Part shown: positions 51,050-60,625 of the stretch, one piece after another | How positions within the stretch are numbered: the stretch's first letter is position 1 | Layout of the letters: each line of letters opens with the position of its first letter | Assembly: GCF_003285545.1 (NCBI RefSeq) | Contig: NZ_QLNV01000001.1 | Location: forward strand, 62,001 to 126,000 | Source: Sinomicrobium soli | Lineage (GTDB): Bacteria > Bacteroidota > Bacteroidia > Flavobacteriales > Flavobacteriaceae | Length of the DNA: 64,000 nt | Direction: 5' to 3' | Made by a program: the position numbers and the translations under genes | Notes under the pieces: generated by a model | The model's input: the letters and a program-made list of their open reading frames with translations, nothing else | What the model was told of the DNA's origin: nothing | The model's database searches: none

Positions 51050-52378
51050 TTAGCGCATCCCTTTCATCATCTGCATCATTTTCCGGCCCCCGCCTCCCTG
51101 CATCATTTTCATCATCTTGCTCATCTGGTCAAATTGTTTCAGAAGCTGGTTCACCTCCTGTACCGACGTTCCCGACCCTTTGGCTATCCTCTTTTTCCGG
51201 GAAGCGTTCAGCGTGGAAGGAACAGAACGTTCTTCAGGGGTCATGGAGTGTATAATAGCCTCGATATGCTTAAAGGCATCGTCATCGATATCAACGTCCT
51301 TAAGCATTTTTCCCGCACCGGGGATCATCCCCATCAGGTCTTTCATGCTCCCCATCTTCTTGATCTGCTGTATCTGGGACAGGAAATCGTCAAAGCCGAA
51401 CTGGTTTTTGGCAATTTTTTTCTGAAGTTTCCTCGCTTCTTCCTCGTCATATTGTTCCTGGGCACGTTCTACGAGAGATACTACATCTCCCATTCCCAGT
51501 ATCCTGTCGGCCATACGGGAAGGGTGGAAGACATCTATGGCATCCATCTTCTCCCCGGTACCTATAAACTTGATCGGTTTATGGACCACCGATTTGATCG
51601 AAATGGCCGCCCCGCCCCGGGTATCCCCGTCGAGTTTGGTGAGCACCACCCCGTCAAAATCCAGCCGGTCGTTAAAGGCCTTGGCCGTATTTACCGCATC
51701 CTGACCGGTCATGGCGTCTACCACAAAAAGGGTTTCCTGCGGCCGGATGGCCCGGTGAACATTGGAGATCTCGACCATCATCTCTTCATCTACGGCAAGA
51801 CGTCCGGCAGTATCGACGATCACCACATTATGGCCGTTGGCTTTGGCGTGCTGTATCCCTGCCTTGGCAATGGCTACCGGATCATTGTTCCCCCGGTCTG
51901 AATACACCTCGACCCCTATCTGCTCTCCTACCACATGCAGCTGGTCGATAGCGGCAGGGCGATACACATCACAGGCTACCAGAAGTGGTGTTTTTGATTT
52001 TTTATTTTTCAGGAAGCCGGCCAGTTTTCCCGAAAAGGTGGTTTTACCGGACCCCTGGAGACCGGACATAAGGATCACCGACGGGTTTCCCGAAAGATCG
52101 ATCCCTTCGGCATCACCTCCCATAAGGCCGGTAAGTTCGTCCTTGACGATCTTTACCATAAGCTGCCCCGGTTGCAGGGTGGTCAGTACGTTTTGCCCCA
52201 GGGCCTTTTCCTTGACCTTGTTGGTAAAATCCTTGGCTATCTTAAAGTTGACATCGGCATCCAGCAGCGCCCGCCTCACCTCCTTGAGGGTCTCCGCGAC
52301 ATTGATCTCCGTAATCTGCCCATGCCCCTTCAGGACGTGGAGGGCTTTATCCAGCTTTTCACTTAAATTATCAAACAT
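51050..52378 (-). CDS. ffh: Signal recognition particle GTPase Ffh
   Basis: The 442-residue protein has the N helical domain (1-90) and the GTPase G domain (GLQGSGKTTFSGKLA, DVYRPAAIDQL, VDTAGRL, TKLDGDTRGGAA). The C-terminal methionine-rich M domain (about 320-442) ends MMKMMQGGGGRKMMQMMKGM. With SRP RNA it targets membrane proteins to the translocon. Length is usual. Confidence 0.97.
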   Translation of the reverse strand: MFDNLSEKLDKALHVLKGHGQITEINVAETLKEVRRALLDADVNFKIAKDFTNKVKEKALGQNVLTTLQPGQLMVKIVKDELTGLMGGDAEGIDLSGNPSVILMSGLQGSGKTTFSGKLAGFLKNKKSKTPLLVACDVYRPAAIDQLHVVGEQIGVEVYSDRGNNDPVAIAKAGIQHAKANGHNVVIVDTAGRLAVDEEMMVEISNVHRAIRPQETLFVVDAMTGQDAVNTAKAFNDRLDFDGVVLTKLDGDTRGGAAISIKSVVHKPIKFIGTGEKMDAIDVFHPSRMADRILGMGDVVSLVERAQEQYDEEEARKLQKKIAKNQFGFDDFLSQIQQIKKMGSMKDLMGMIPGAGKMLKDVDIDDDAFKHIEAIIHSMTPEERSVPSTLNASRKKRIAKGSGTSVQEVNQLLKQFDQMSKMMKMMQGGGGRKMMQMMKGMR

Positions 52379-52893
52379 AACTACCTGCTTCTTTTATACG
52401 TATCAAATGAGATTCGAAACCTGACTGCCCTGACTGCCGGCAGGCAAGTTACCCCGCCGTTTACCTCAAAACCCCCCGCTTCGAACAGCGCAGAATTTTT
52501 TCCGGTTTTCCTGTCTCCGTACTCACATTTATTCCGGGACCACGGACAAAAATACCGGTTCCTTTCCCCGGCGGGATGCAAATTTAAACATTTGAACCGA
52601 AGCCCGCCAAGGCTGAAGCTCTAATTTTAAACATTTTCGGCAAGAAAAAGACACAGGAACAGAGACCGATATGCCTGAAAAGAGAAAAGAGGTCTTGCGA
52701 CCTCTTTTTCTGGCTGCCGGGCACCCCTACCCGACAGCTCAATCCAAACAACCTATTTTTGACAGTTGCCATATCCCTCCGGATATCGGGTATCGCAACC
52801 TCTTTCGGATAACGATAACAACTGTATGTATGTATTTTTATCACGACCTGTACCGTTTGTTTCCCGGCACCGGCCTTTTGTATATTTCAAAAA
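52379..52893. other. 515-bp gap without gene
   Basis: No convincing coding frame was found. A strong hairpin at 52685-52709 is listed separately. The rest is mixed composition with a short inverted word around TGCCGGCA (52435-52442). No tRNA, SRP RNA or other known RNA could be recognised. Confidence 0.5.
52685..52709. terminator. Strong bidirectional terminator-like hairpin
   Basis: AAAAGAGGTC (52685-52694) and GACCTCTTTT (52699-52708) form a 10-bp perfect stem with loop TTGC. Both strands carry a U-tract. It lies 185 bases past the end of the lipoprotein gene at 52894 and far upstream of ffh, so it may end the lipoprotein transcript. Confidence 0.7.
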
Positions 52894-53622
52894 TTAATTC
52901 CCGCAACCTTCGGCCGTCTGTTTTATAACGTCCAGAAGTTCTTCATTATTATTGACTTCCATCATTTCATTTCCGAGATTTACGGTTACCGGATAATTTA
53001 TCGTGGTATGCAAATCTCCTATGGCCTCCATAAACCTGAAAAAATCCTGGTCATTTCCGATAGGGACACTTCCGTTGGTCTGGTTATTGGCATTATACGT
53101 CAGCATTTCCAGCGGATAGGAAAACCGTATACAGGGAATCCTGGCGTATTCATCATTATCACACCTTTCCCGCAACAGGGACAACTCCTCCTCCGACCTT
53201 ATCTCGATTTCGGTATAATCGCCCGAAACCACACTGAAAGGAAACTGCAGTGAAGCCGGAATTCCCAGTTCCTCTACAATATCCCGGACAATGCCCAGAT
53301 CCCCTTCGTTATTGATCATCCGCACTGCCCCGTTAAGGCTTACCGCAATGGGCAACTTCAGGGTTCCGCAACTATACCCGTCCAGAAAATCATCTTCCGT
53401 TTCATAATTGGAAGTTGCTTTCCTGATCCAGACTGTCATTTCGGAACCATCCGCTATGGCCAGTCCCGGATCTTCCCCTATCATTTCTTCTATCTCTTCC
53501 TGGCATGCAATACATAAAAAGAACACAGTGGCCGCTACAAGTCTGCCGGTGAAATACAAGCTGCCGTTTCCGGCGTATTTCAGACATAAAACAGTTACTC
53601 CTGTAAATACCCTACCCCACAT
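52894..53622 (-). CDS. Lipoprotein of unknown function
   Basis: The 242-residue protein has a long N-terminus, then VAATVFFLCIAC-QEEIEE (lipobox Cys near 40). The start may be a later codon. The mature part has two similar blocks: CGTLKLPIAVSLNGAVRMINNEGDL and INYPVTVNLGNEMMEVNNNEEL, each a strand followed by an 'x-N-N-E-x-L' turn, with IRFSYPLEML between. This suggests an internal repeat. No known domain was recognised. Confidence 0.75.
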   Translation of the reverse strand: MWGRVFTGVTVLCLKYAGNGSLYFTGRLVAATVFFLCIACQEEIEEMIGEDPGLAIADGSEMTVWIRKATSNYETEDDFLDGYSCGTLKLPIAVSLNGAVRMINNEGDLGIVRDIVEELGIPASLQFPFSVVSGDYTEIEIRSEEELSLLRERCDNDEYARIPCIRFSYPLEMLTYNANNQTNGSVPIGNDQDFFRFMEAIGDLHTTINYPVTVNLGNEMMEVNNNEELLDVIKQTAEGCGN

Positions 53623-53854
53623 TTCACTTTTTTTTGTTTTTTAGTTGTCAGTTCGTAGTTGTTAGTACCAAATTTGCCAGGTCTATCACTGAATCGGGGA
53701 ACCTTTCTTATAACAAACTGCAAGGTACACAGACCAGCAACAGTAAACAAGCATTCCAAATACACATTTTAAAATATCAGTCGTTATATACGGTTGCAGG
53801 AGGCAGGACAAAGGGTTTAACATTCTGTAGCTTTAATTCTACACACAAAATAAA

Positions 53855-53862
53855 TATCTTTG
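53855..53862 (+). promoter_or_regulatory. -7 promoter box of ECF sigma gene (TATCTTTG)
   Basis: A perfect TAnnTTTG box 22 bases before the ATG at 53885, with a weak TTTA at about -33 (53832-53835). Confidence 0.55.
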
Positions 53863-53884
53863 TGCATCCTGATAAAAAAATCCC

Positions 53885-54394
53885 ATGCAACAAGACGACC
53901 CTGTTTGTTCTGAAAAAATCTACACCTCGATATATCGCAATTACGCGGAGAAACTCAATAATTTCATATATTACAAGTGCGGAGACACCAAGGAGGCGGA
54001 GGATATCGTCCAGGAATCCTTCGTCAGGTTGTGGAACAATTGCAAAAAGGTACCTTTTGAAAAGGCCAGGGCATTCCTGTTTACGGTAGCCAATAACCTT
54101 TTCCTGAATGTAGTGGCCCACAAGAAAGTGGTGCTCGACTACAGCAGGGAATCCCCGGGTGATTCCGACAAGGAAAGTCCGCAGTTCCTGCTGGAAGAAA
54201 AAGAATATATGGAGAAGCTGCAAACGGCGATCGGCAACCTGAGTGAAGCCCAGCGCACCGCGTTCCTCCTGCACAGGATAGACGGAATGAAATACAGCGA
54301 TATTGCAGCATCACTGGGAATATCCGTAAAAGCTGTTGAAAAGAGGATACACAAGGCCCTGGTAAGCCTTAGAAAAGAAGTGGAAGGTGTTTGA
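53885..54394 (+). CDS. ECF sigma-70 factor, Bacteroidota FecI-like
   Basis: The 169-residue protein has region 2 (TKEAEDIVQESFVRLWNN, ARAFLFTVANNLFLN) and region 4 (LSEAQRTAFLLHRIDGMKYSDIAASLGISVKAVEKRIHKAL). It heads a FecI-FecR-TonB receptor set on the plus strand. Confidence 0.94.
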   Translation: MQQDDPVCSEKIYTSIYRNYAEKLNNFIYYKCGDTKEAEDIVQESFVRLWNNCKKVPFEKARAFLFTVANNLFLNVVAHKKVVLDYSRESPGDSDKESPQFLLEEKEYMEKLQTAIGNLSEAQRTAFLLHRIDGMKYSDIAASLGISVKAVEKRIHKALVSLRKEVEGV

Positions 54395-54462
54395 CCTGAA
54401 AATAAATTTCGGCTGTCAAAAACAAGGTAGGGTATATCCTATCTTAACTGTTAAATAACTAA

Positions 54463-55386
54463 ATGCCAACAATGAAGAATGATAACCTGTTAGCAAAATG
54501 GCTGAGTGGCGAAATCTCCCCGGAAGAACTCGACATCCTCAAACAGACCGAGGACCTCTCTTCTTACGAGAAGATCATTGCCCATACCGGAAAGTTCAAG
54601 GCTCCTGCCTTTAACAGGGAAGTGGTATTACAAAAGATCAGGGACCGGCAACAGGATACTCCCGCTCCCCGGCGAAGCATCGGTTTGTGGAAAATAATAA
54701 GCGGCGCCGCTGCCGCACTGGTATTGGTGCTGGCCTCATACCTGTTTTTTTCGCAGGGCAATATTACCGTAAAAACCGCCAATGCCGAAAAAACCAGCCT
54801 CCGGCTTCCCGATGCTTCGGAAGTCGTACTGAATGCGGGATCTGTCCTTAGTTACAGTAAAAGGAAATGGGATTCCGAACGGGAGCTCAGGCTGGAGGGA
54901 GAAGCATTCTTCAAGGTGGTTCCCGGAAACACTTTTGCCGTACACACCGCTGTCGGTAGCGTTACGGTATTGGGAACCCATTTTAACGTGAAGAGCCGTA
55001 ACCGGTATTTCGAGGTCAATTGCTACCAGGGCTCGGTGGAAGTGGTCCACAACCGGGACACCGTCATGCTGAAGCCGGGCGAAACATTCCGCTCCCTGGA
55101 AGGCAGCAGGATAGAGACCGGAAGTTTCCCGGAGCATGAGCCTTCCTGGATAAGGGATGAAAGTTCTTTTAAGAGTGTTCCCTTTCAGGAAGTCCTCGGG
55201 GAATTCGAACGGCAGTACAATATTAAAATCCGCAGCAATACCGGTACCGATATGCATTTCACCGGAAGTTTTAGCAATAACGATTTAGAAACTGCCATAA
55301 AAAGTATTACCTTGCCGTTCCATCTAAAGTACCGGTTTTCGGATGGCAGCAACAGCGAGATTATTTTGTATTCTGAACAAAACTAA
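54463..55386 (+). CDS. FecR-type anti-sigma factor
   Basis: The 307-residue protein has a cytosolic N-terminus (MKNDNLLAKWLSGEISPEEL) and one membrane helix (about 73-92, IISGAAAALVLVLASYLFF). The FecR domain follows (about 105-200, LRLPDASEVVLNAGSVLSYS, GTHFNVKSRNRYFEVNCYQG), then a DUF4974-like domain (about 230-300, SSFKSVPFQEVLGEFERQYN). It overlaps the receptor gene by 44 bases, so they are translated from one mRNA. Confidence 0.94.
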   Translation: MPTMKNDNLLAKWLSGEISPEELDILKQTEDLSSYEKIIAHTGKFKAPAFNREVVLQKIRDRQQDTPAPRRSIGLWKIISGAAAALVLVLASYLFFSQGNITVKTANAEKTSLRLPDASEVVLNAGSVLSYSKRKWDSERELRLEGEAFFKVVPGNTFAVHTAVGSVTVLGTHFNVKSRNRYFEVNCYQGSVEVVHNRDTVMLKPGETFRSLEGSRIETGSFPEHEPSWIRDESSFKSVPFQEVLGEFERQYNIKIRSNTGTDMHFTGSFSNNDLETAIKSITLPFHLKYRFSDGSNSEIILYSEQN

Positions 55387-57910
55387 AACACGGATAACGG
55401 TTGTTTTAGTCTTTTTTTTATGGGGCCTCCCCTGTCTTCACGCACAGGAAAAAGAAGCCCTGTCCGCAGTGCTGCCCCGGCTGGAAAAACATTACGGGAT
55501 CAAGTTCTCCTATTCCGACAACGACATAGCCCCCTTCCGGGTTGTGGCCCCCGATCTGTCGTCCCCGCTTCCCGGGGTTATCAGCCTTATAGAACAACAG
55601 ACCTCCCTTACGGTAAAAAAGCTGAATGACCGGTATTACACTATCACTTATCAGCCACAATCACTGTGTCTTATACTGATAGACGAGTATTTGAAAGAGC
55701 CCGTGGCAGGAGCTTCCGTACAGGTCTCCCGGGACGGAGCATACGTTATAAGCGACCTCGGGGGAAAAGCCGGGTTTACCGGTATTTCCCCAAAGGCGGT
55801 TGTCCGTATCCGCTCTGTCGGGTACCGGGATGTAACATTCCCGGCCGGCGAGCACACCGGGAAAACCTGTGATACCATTTCGCTCATACCGGAATACCAG
55901 AGGCTGGAAGAGGTTGTGGTAAAGCAATACCTCACCAGCGGGCTACAGAAAAAAACGGACGGAAGCATCAGCATAAGCACCGGGAGTTTCGGGATACTTC
56001 CCGGACTGGCGGAGCCCGATATCCTCCACACCATACAGGCGCTCCCCGGTGTTAAAAGCGCTACCGAAACGGTTTCCAACATCAATATCAGGGGCGGCTC
56101 CCACGATCAGAACCTCATTTTATGGGATGACATCAAAATGTACCAGTCCGGGCATTTCTTCGGATTGATATCGGCCTTCAACCCTTACCTCACCCGGGAT
56201 GTCTCGGTCATCAAGAACGGGGCAAGCGTACTTTACGGCGACGGGGTAAGCGGGACCATAGACATGAGGTCGGCCAATACCATAGACAGCACCTTTACCG
56301 GCGGGGCGGGATTCAACCTCATCGCTGCCGATGCCTATACCCGTATCCCGATCGGCAGCAAACTCGCCCTTCACCTGTCGGCACGACGATCGGTCACCGA
56401 CATGATCTCCACCCCCACCTACAACTCCTATTTCGACAGGGTATTCCAGGATTCCAAGATCACGGATACCGAAAACCAGGAGATTAACGAGCATATCGAC
56501 AGGGGAGAAAACTTTTATTTCTACGACACCAGTGTCAAGCTGCTATACGATCCCGGGGAGAAGCACCAGGTAAGGGCCAATGCCATTCTTTTCAAGAACA
56601 ACCTGGAATACAACGAGCAATCCGTAAACACGGGAGAAGCCCAGCAAAGCACCCTGACACAACAGAATCTCGCCTTCGGCGCATCGGTCAGAAGCGAATG
56701 GTCGCCTGCGATCACCTCTTCCGTAAACGTGTATTATACCAAATACAATCTCGATGCCGTAAACTACACCCTCTTCACGGACCAGCGATTGCTGCTGAAC
56801 AACGAAGTGCTCGAAAGCGGGGTCAAGGCGCATGTCAACTACAAGATAATCCCTTCGGTAAACCTGCTTGCGGGGTACCAGTTTTACGAAGTGGGGATTA
56901 CCAATACCGACGATATCAACACGCCCAGGTTCCGGTTAAAGGACAAGGATGTAATACAGAACCAAGCCTTCTTTTCAGAGGTCAGCTACCAGTCGCCCAG
57001 CAAGGGAACCTATATCAGGGGTGGGCTACGGGTAAACTACATCGACAAATTCCGGAAATACATCCATGAGCCCAGGCTCAGTATCCGGCAGAAAATATAC
57101 GGCGGCCTTGCCCTGGAAGCCCAGGGAGAAATGCGAAGCCAGGTCACCAACCAGGTCATCGACCTGCAAAGAGATTTTCTCGGGGTCGAAAAGAGAAGGT
57201 GGATCTTGTCGAACGACGACGACCTGCCCGTCACCAGGAGCAAACAGGCTTCTGCGGGGCTCCACTACAACAGGCATGGCTTTTATGCAGGGCTCGAAGC
57301 CTTTTATAAAACCGTGGAGGGCATTACCACTTCGGGGCAGGAATTCCAGAACGAAGGACAATACCTGCGAACGGCAGGCAACTATACTTCCCGGGGGATA
57401 GAGCTCTTGTTCAATAAAAAAACAGGCAGGTACAGCACCTGGCTCAGTTATTCCATAGCCCGGAACGAATATGACTTCAGGGAGCTCACCCCGTCCTCCT
57501 TCCCTAACAACCTCGATATCAGGCACGCCGTCTCTTTCGCAGGCACCTATACCCTGAAAAGACTGAAATTCGCCCTCGGGGTCAACTGGAACTCCGGAAG
57601 GCCGTATACCACCCCCATAGCCGGAAATGAAGTTACCGAAAGACAAACAGGGAACAGCATAAACTACAATCCGTCCAACAGCGACAGGCTTCCCGATTTC
57701 TTAAGGGCCGACCTGTCCTCCACCTATAATTTTGAGATAAGCCCGAAGGTAAGGGCAAATATCGGGATCGCCATACTCAATCTCCTCAACCGGAAAAATA
57801 CCCTCGACATCTATTACAGGCTGGAAAACGACCGGAGTACGCAGATACAGCAGGTAGAAAGCCTCTCCCTCGGCCTTACCCCCAATATGACTTTCAGGGT
57901 ATTTTTTTAG
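55343..57910 (+). CDS. TonB-dependent receptor with STN signalling domain
   Basis: The 855-residue protein has a signal peptide (LFFLWGLPCLHAQ-type, ending near 35) and an STN domain (about 40-105, LEKHYGIKFSYSDNDIAPF). A carboxypeptidase-like domain follows (about 110-190), then a plug (ILHTIQALPGVKSATETVSN, GGSHDQNLILWDD) and a barrel ending MTFRVFF. With FecI and FecR upstream it forms a surface-signalling set. The ligand is unknown; the neighbouring iron-reductase locus suggests an iron or haem complex. Confidence 0.93.
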   Translation: MAATARLFCILNKTKTRITVVLVFFLWGLPCLHAQEKEALSAVLPRLEKHYGIKFSYSDNDIAPFRVVAPDLSSPLPGVISLIEQQTSLTVKKLNDRYYTITYQPQSLCLILIDEYLKEPVAGASVQVSRDGAYVISDLGGKAGFTGISPKAVVRIRSVGYRDVTFPAGEHTGKTCDTISLIPEYQRLEEVVVKQYLTSGLQKKTDGSISISTGSFGILPGLAEPDILHTIQALPGVKSATETVSNINIRGGSHDQNLILWDDIKMYQSGHFFGLISAFNPYLTRDVSVIKNGASVLYGDGVSGTIDMRSANTIDSTFTGGAGFNLIAADAYTRIPIGSKLALHLSARRSVTDMISTPTYNSYFDRVFQDSKITDTENQEINEHIDRGENFYFYDTSVKLLYDPGEKHQVRANAILFKNNLEYNEQSVNTGEAQQSTLTQQNLAFGASVRSEWSPAITSSVNVYYTKYNLDAVNYTLFTDQRLLLNNEVLESGVKAHVNYKIIPSVNLLAGYQFYEVGITNTDDINTPRFRLKDKDVIQNQAFFSEVSYQSPSKGTYIRGGLRVNYIDKFRKYIHEPRLSIRQKIYGGLALEAQGEMRSQVTNQVIDLQRDFLGVEKRRWILSNDDDLPVTRSKQASAGLHYNRHGFYAGLEAFYKTVEGITTSGQEFQNEGQYLRTAGNYTSRGIELLFNKKTGRYSTWLSYSIARNEYDFRELTPSSFPNNLDIRHAVSFAGTYTLKRLKFALGVNWNSGRPYTTPIAGNEVTERQTGNSINYNPSNSDRLPDFLRADLSSTYNFEISPKVRANIGIAILNLLNRKNTLDIYYRLENDRSTQIQQVESLSLGLTPNMTFRVFF

Positions 57911-57928
57911 GATGCAACTTCCGACCCG

Positions 57929-60109
57929 CTAATAGCAATCACTCCTGATCTGCTTCCTCTCCTGGTAATAGCTCAGCGGTTGGCCGTTATGCGCCGGGCA
58001 AATGGTTTCCAGGACATCCAGTACATTTTTGTACATGCCCAGCGAACCACAGACCATAACCACGCCATTGCGGTCCAGGACCCCGGCGATAAGCCCGGCA
58101 TCCGAACGGAGTTTATCCTGTACATAACAACAGTCTTCTTCACGCGATAAAGCCAGGGAAAACCAGTCCAGTTTCTTCTCCCGGAGCAGTCGCTCCACAT
58201 CAGGCCTGTACAAACTATAGGACGCGGCATCCCTCAGCCCCAGGTATAAATGGGTCTGTGCGGTTCTGTTGTGATAAAGCATCCCCAGAAAAGGAGCTAC
58301 CCCGGTACCATTGGCGATCAGCACGACTTCAGAGGCTCTTGCGGGAAAGTGGAACGCCGGGTTCCTGACCAGCCTGGCCCTGATCGTTTCCCCTATTCCG
58401 GCAGTATGTAAAAAGCCGGAACCCAGTCCGTTTTCGTACAGTTTTACGCTTAACCGGATATTTCCGTTTATCTCACCTATGGAATACAGGCGTTCCCGGT
58501 AATCGTTGCCGGGATACACCGCCAGCAGGTCACCGGAAGTAAAACGGTGGTGCCATCGCGGTTTCAGGGTCATCAGGAAAGTAGTACCACCGGTATCGGT
58601 TTTGCCCACTACCTTAAATTTCCTAAGCCGCCGGGGGGCTGCATACAGCTCTTCTTCCGGAACAGAAACGGAAATCCCGGTAGCGCCTGACCATTGTTTC
58701 ACCCACCGGCCGAAATCCTCTACCGACTTGTCATTGATAGTAAACACCGGCAACACCGGGGTCATACGCTGCCCCAGCTCCCGGTCTGCATCAAAAGCAA
58801 ACCTGCAATAATCCGGATAGGCCAAGGACCCGAACCCTACTACCGAATACCTGGTATCCCGGTTCGGTGTGATCCCTTCCAGTTTTTTGAGGAACTGTCC
58901 GGCATTGGCCGGCGGATCGCCCTGACCGTAGGTAGCGGTAATCACCACAAGATGTTTTGCCTCGGGGTAAGTGGTAACCGCATTCATCTCGGCGATAAAG
59001 GCCTTGTGTCCCCCTGCCGTCAATTGTTTACAAAAAGCGGCAGCATAAGTAAGGGTACTGCCGTTCTCCGAACCTGCCAGGACGACGATCTCCGCCTCTC
59101 CCTTCCCGAAGCTGTTCTTCCACCGGGCACGTCTTCGCCGGAGCGTCATGGCAAAACCGGAATAGACAAAAAACAGGATATTGACCGAAGCCACTGCGAG
59201 GACCACCGACCACCATATACTGCCTTTCCCTGTATGCAGGTTCAGGCTCCAGGTGGATAAGACGGCTGTTCCCGGAACCCGTACCCGGCTCAGGACATCA
59301 CCGGTATACTGGTTGATGAGCAGTTCTTCGCCGTATTTTTTTAAGATAAAGTAATCCCCGACATCCGGTGAAAAAGGGAACTCCAGGGCCGTGACCTCCG
59401 AAAGCGGCGTTCTTTTAAAAACCTCAAAATCCGGAGGGGCGACCCGGGGAATTTCCGACAGCGCCTCCTCATTGACCCGGTGCGTGATCTCCGGTCCGGG
59501 CAGCAGATGAAACTTTTCCAGGGACAGGTACACCCCGGTAGCCGTAATGATCACAATGGGAATTAAAGACAGGCGGCCGGAAACCACATGCCAGTACTGG
59601 TTAAAGTTCTCGTTGACGATCCCGGAGAAAAACCGCCGTATTCCCCGTTGCCGCCTGATGATCAATACGCTTCCCGTAACAGCGATCAGAAACAGTAAAA
59701 ACGAGCAGAGCCCTACAAAAAAACGGCCTGTGCCTTTCATAAACAACGACCTGTGAAAACTGGTCACCCATTGAAAGAAAGGTGAGGGTTTCAGTTCTTC
59801 CCCGAGATATGCCGCCGTTCGCGGGTCAAAATACCCGCTCAGATCTTCCCCTTCTTCCGTAAATACGGAGGCGATGACAAAATCATTGGCGTCGACCTTA
59901 ATTTCCATGATTTCCGGATAAGTCTCTTTAAATGCCGCAATGGTCTGCCCGAGGGTGATCTTCCCCGGGTCGGCCACCTTATACGGCTGCAACTGTTCCG
60001 AGACAGGCCGGAAAGCCAGGATCGCGCCTGTTACCGAGGCCAGGACTATAAAAACAAAAGAAGATACGGCCAGTGCCAGGTGGCTGTATCTCCAGATGGA
60101 TACGGTCAT
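57929..60109 (-). CDS. PepSY-TM / flavodoxin / ferredoxin-reductase fusion (membrane iron-reductase type)
   Basis: The 726-residue protein has a PepSY-TM part with four or five membrane helices (about 1-335; HLALAVSSFVFIVLASVTGA, SFHRSLFMKGTGRF, NLHTGKGSIWWSVVL). Next are a flavodoxin domain (about 345-480; VLAGSENGSTLTYAAAFC, TATYGQGDPPANAGQF), an FAD domain (YRERLYSIGEINGNIRLSVKLY) and an NADPH domain (VLIANGTGVAPFLGMLYHN, GVVMVCGSLGMYKNV). It would pass electrons from NADPH across the inner membrane, probably to reduce ferric or haem iron. It follows the DUF2271 gene by 21 bases. Confidence 0.9.
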   Translation of the reverse strand: MTVSIWRYSHLALAVSSFVFIVLASVTGAILAFRPVSEQLQPYKVADPGKITLGQTIAAFKETYPEIMEIKVDANDFVIASVFTEEGEDLSGYFDPRTAAYLGEELKPSPFFQWVTSFHRSLFMKGTGRFFVGLCSFLLFLIAVTGSVLIIRRQRGIRRFFSGIVNENFNQYWHVVSGRLSLIPIVIITATGVYLSLEKFHLLPGPEITHRVNEEALSEIPRVAPPDFEVFKRTPLSEVTALEFPFSPDVGDYFILKKYGEELLINQYTGDVLSRVRVPGTAVLSTWSLNLHTGKGSIWWSVVLAVASVNILFFVYSGFAMTLRRRRARWKNSFGKGEAEIVVLAGSENGSTLTYAAAFCKQLTAGGHKAFIAEMNAVTTYPEAKHLVVITATYGQGDPPANAGQFLKKLEGITPNRDTRYSVVGFGSLAYPDYCRFAFDADRELGQRMTPVLPVFTINDKSVEDFGRWVKQWSGATGISVSVPEEELYAAPRRLRKFKVVGKTDTGGTTFLMTLKPRWHHRFTSGDLLAVYPGNDYRERLYSIGEINGNIRLSVKLYENGLGSGFLHTAGIGETIRARLVRNPAFHFPARASEVVLIANGTGVAPFLGMLYHNRTAQTHLYLGLRDAASYSLYRPDVERLLREKKLDWFSLALSREEDCCYVQDKLRSDAGLIAGVLDRNGVVMVCGSLGMYKNVLDVLETICPAHNGQPLSYYQERKQIRSDCY

Positions 60110-60130
60110 AATCTATGATTTTTATCCGGG

Positions 60131-60625
60131 CTAATTGGGCATCATCCTGACATAGCGGATAAATCCTTTTCCTTCGTGTTTGATTTTAATGTTTTCCGAA
60201 GTCAGCGGAAATTCGACATCCGTAGTATAATACTCCTGGTCTTCCACCGCCGATTCGAAACGGATACGGTAGCCGGCATCTATCCTGGAATCCTCTATCC
60301 CGATAACCTGAATGGCCCGTCCGCCCCCGCTGATGGTGGCACCGGTTATGGCATCTATATTATGGCGTTTTCTTCCGTAGAATTTCCACCATTCCTCCAT
60401 ACTGTGATACCACTCCGGGTCGTCGCCATTGACGTACAGGGTTTTTTCATACTGCCCGTCCGGGTCGATCAGTGAAATGACAATATACGCCGCCTCCCCC
60501 GTGTAGTTGGTCATCTGTATCATGCATTTGTACCTGGTAGTATCAGCTATGGCACCGAAAGATACCAATACCAGGCATAGCCCGGCAACAAAAGAGATCA
60601 AAATTGTTTTTTTCTTCATCTTCAC
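60131..60625 (-). CDS. Secreted DUF2271 protein
   Basis: The 164-residue protein has a signal peptide (about 1-28, SFGAIADT). The mature part includes MIQMTNYTGEAAYIVISLID, HSMEEWWKFYGRKRHNIDAITGATISGG and FESAVEDQEYYTTDVEFPLT, as in DUF2271 proteins, which sit beside PepSY genes. DAITGATISGG resembles the flavin-linked 'D-x-x-T-x-A-T' motif. The start overlaps the ankyrin gene stop by 4 bases. Probably a periplasmic partner of the reductase. Confidence 0.85.
   Translation of the reverse strand: MKMKKKTILISFVAGLCLVLVSFGAIADTTRYKCMIQMTNYTGEAAYIVISLIDPDGQYEKTLYVNGDDPEWYHSMEEWWKFYGRKRHNIDAITGATISGGGRAIQVIGIEDSRIDAGYRIRFESAVEDQEYYTTDVEFPLTSENIKIKHEGKGFIRYVRMMPN

Noticed and set aside
52584-52844. 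Minus-strand frame of 86 codons in the ffh to lipoprotein gap
   Set aside because: It runs through the strong terminator-like hairpin and has no domain or signal; it is probably chance.
53634-54089. Plus-strand frame of 151 codons overlapping the start of the sigma gene
   Set aside because: It overlaps the clear sigma-70 gene in another frame, contains its promoter, and shows no protein motif.
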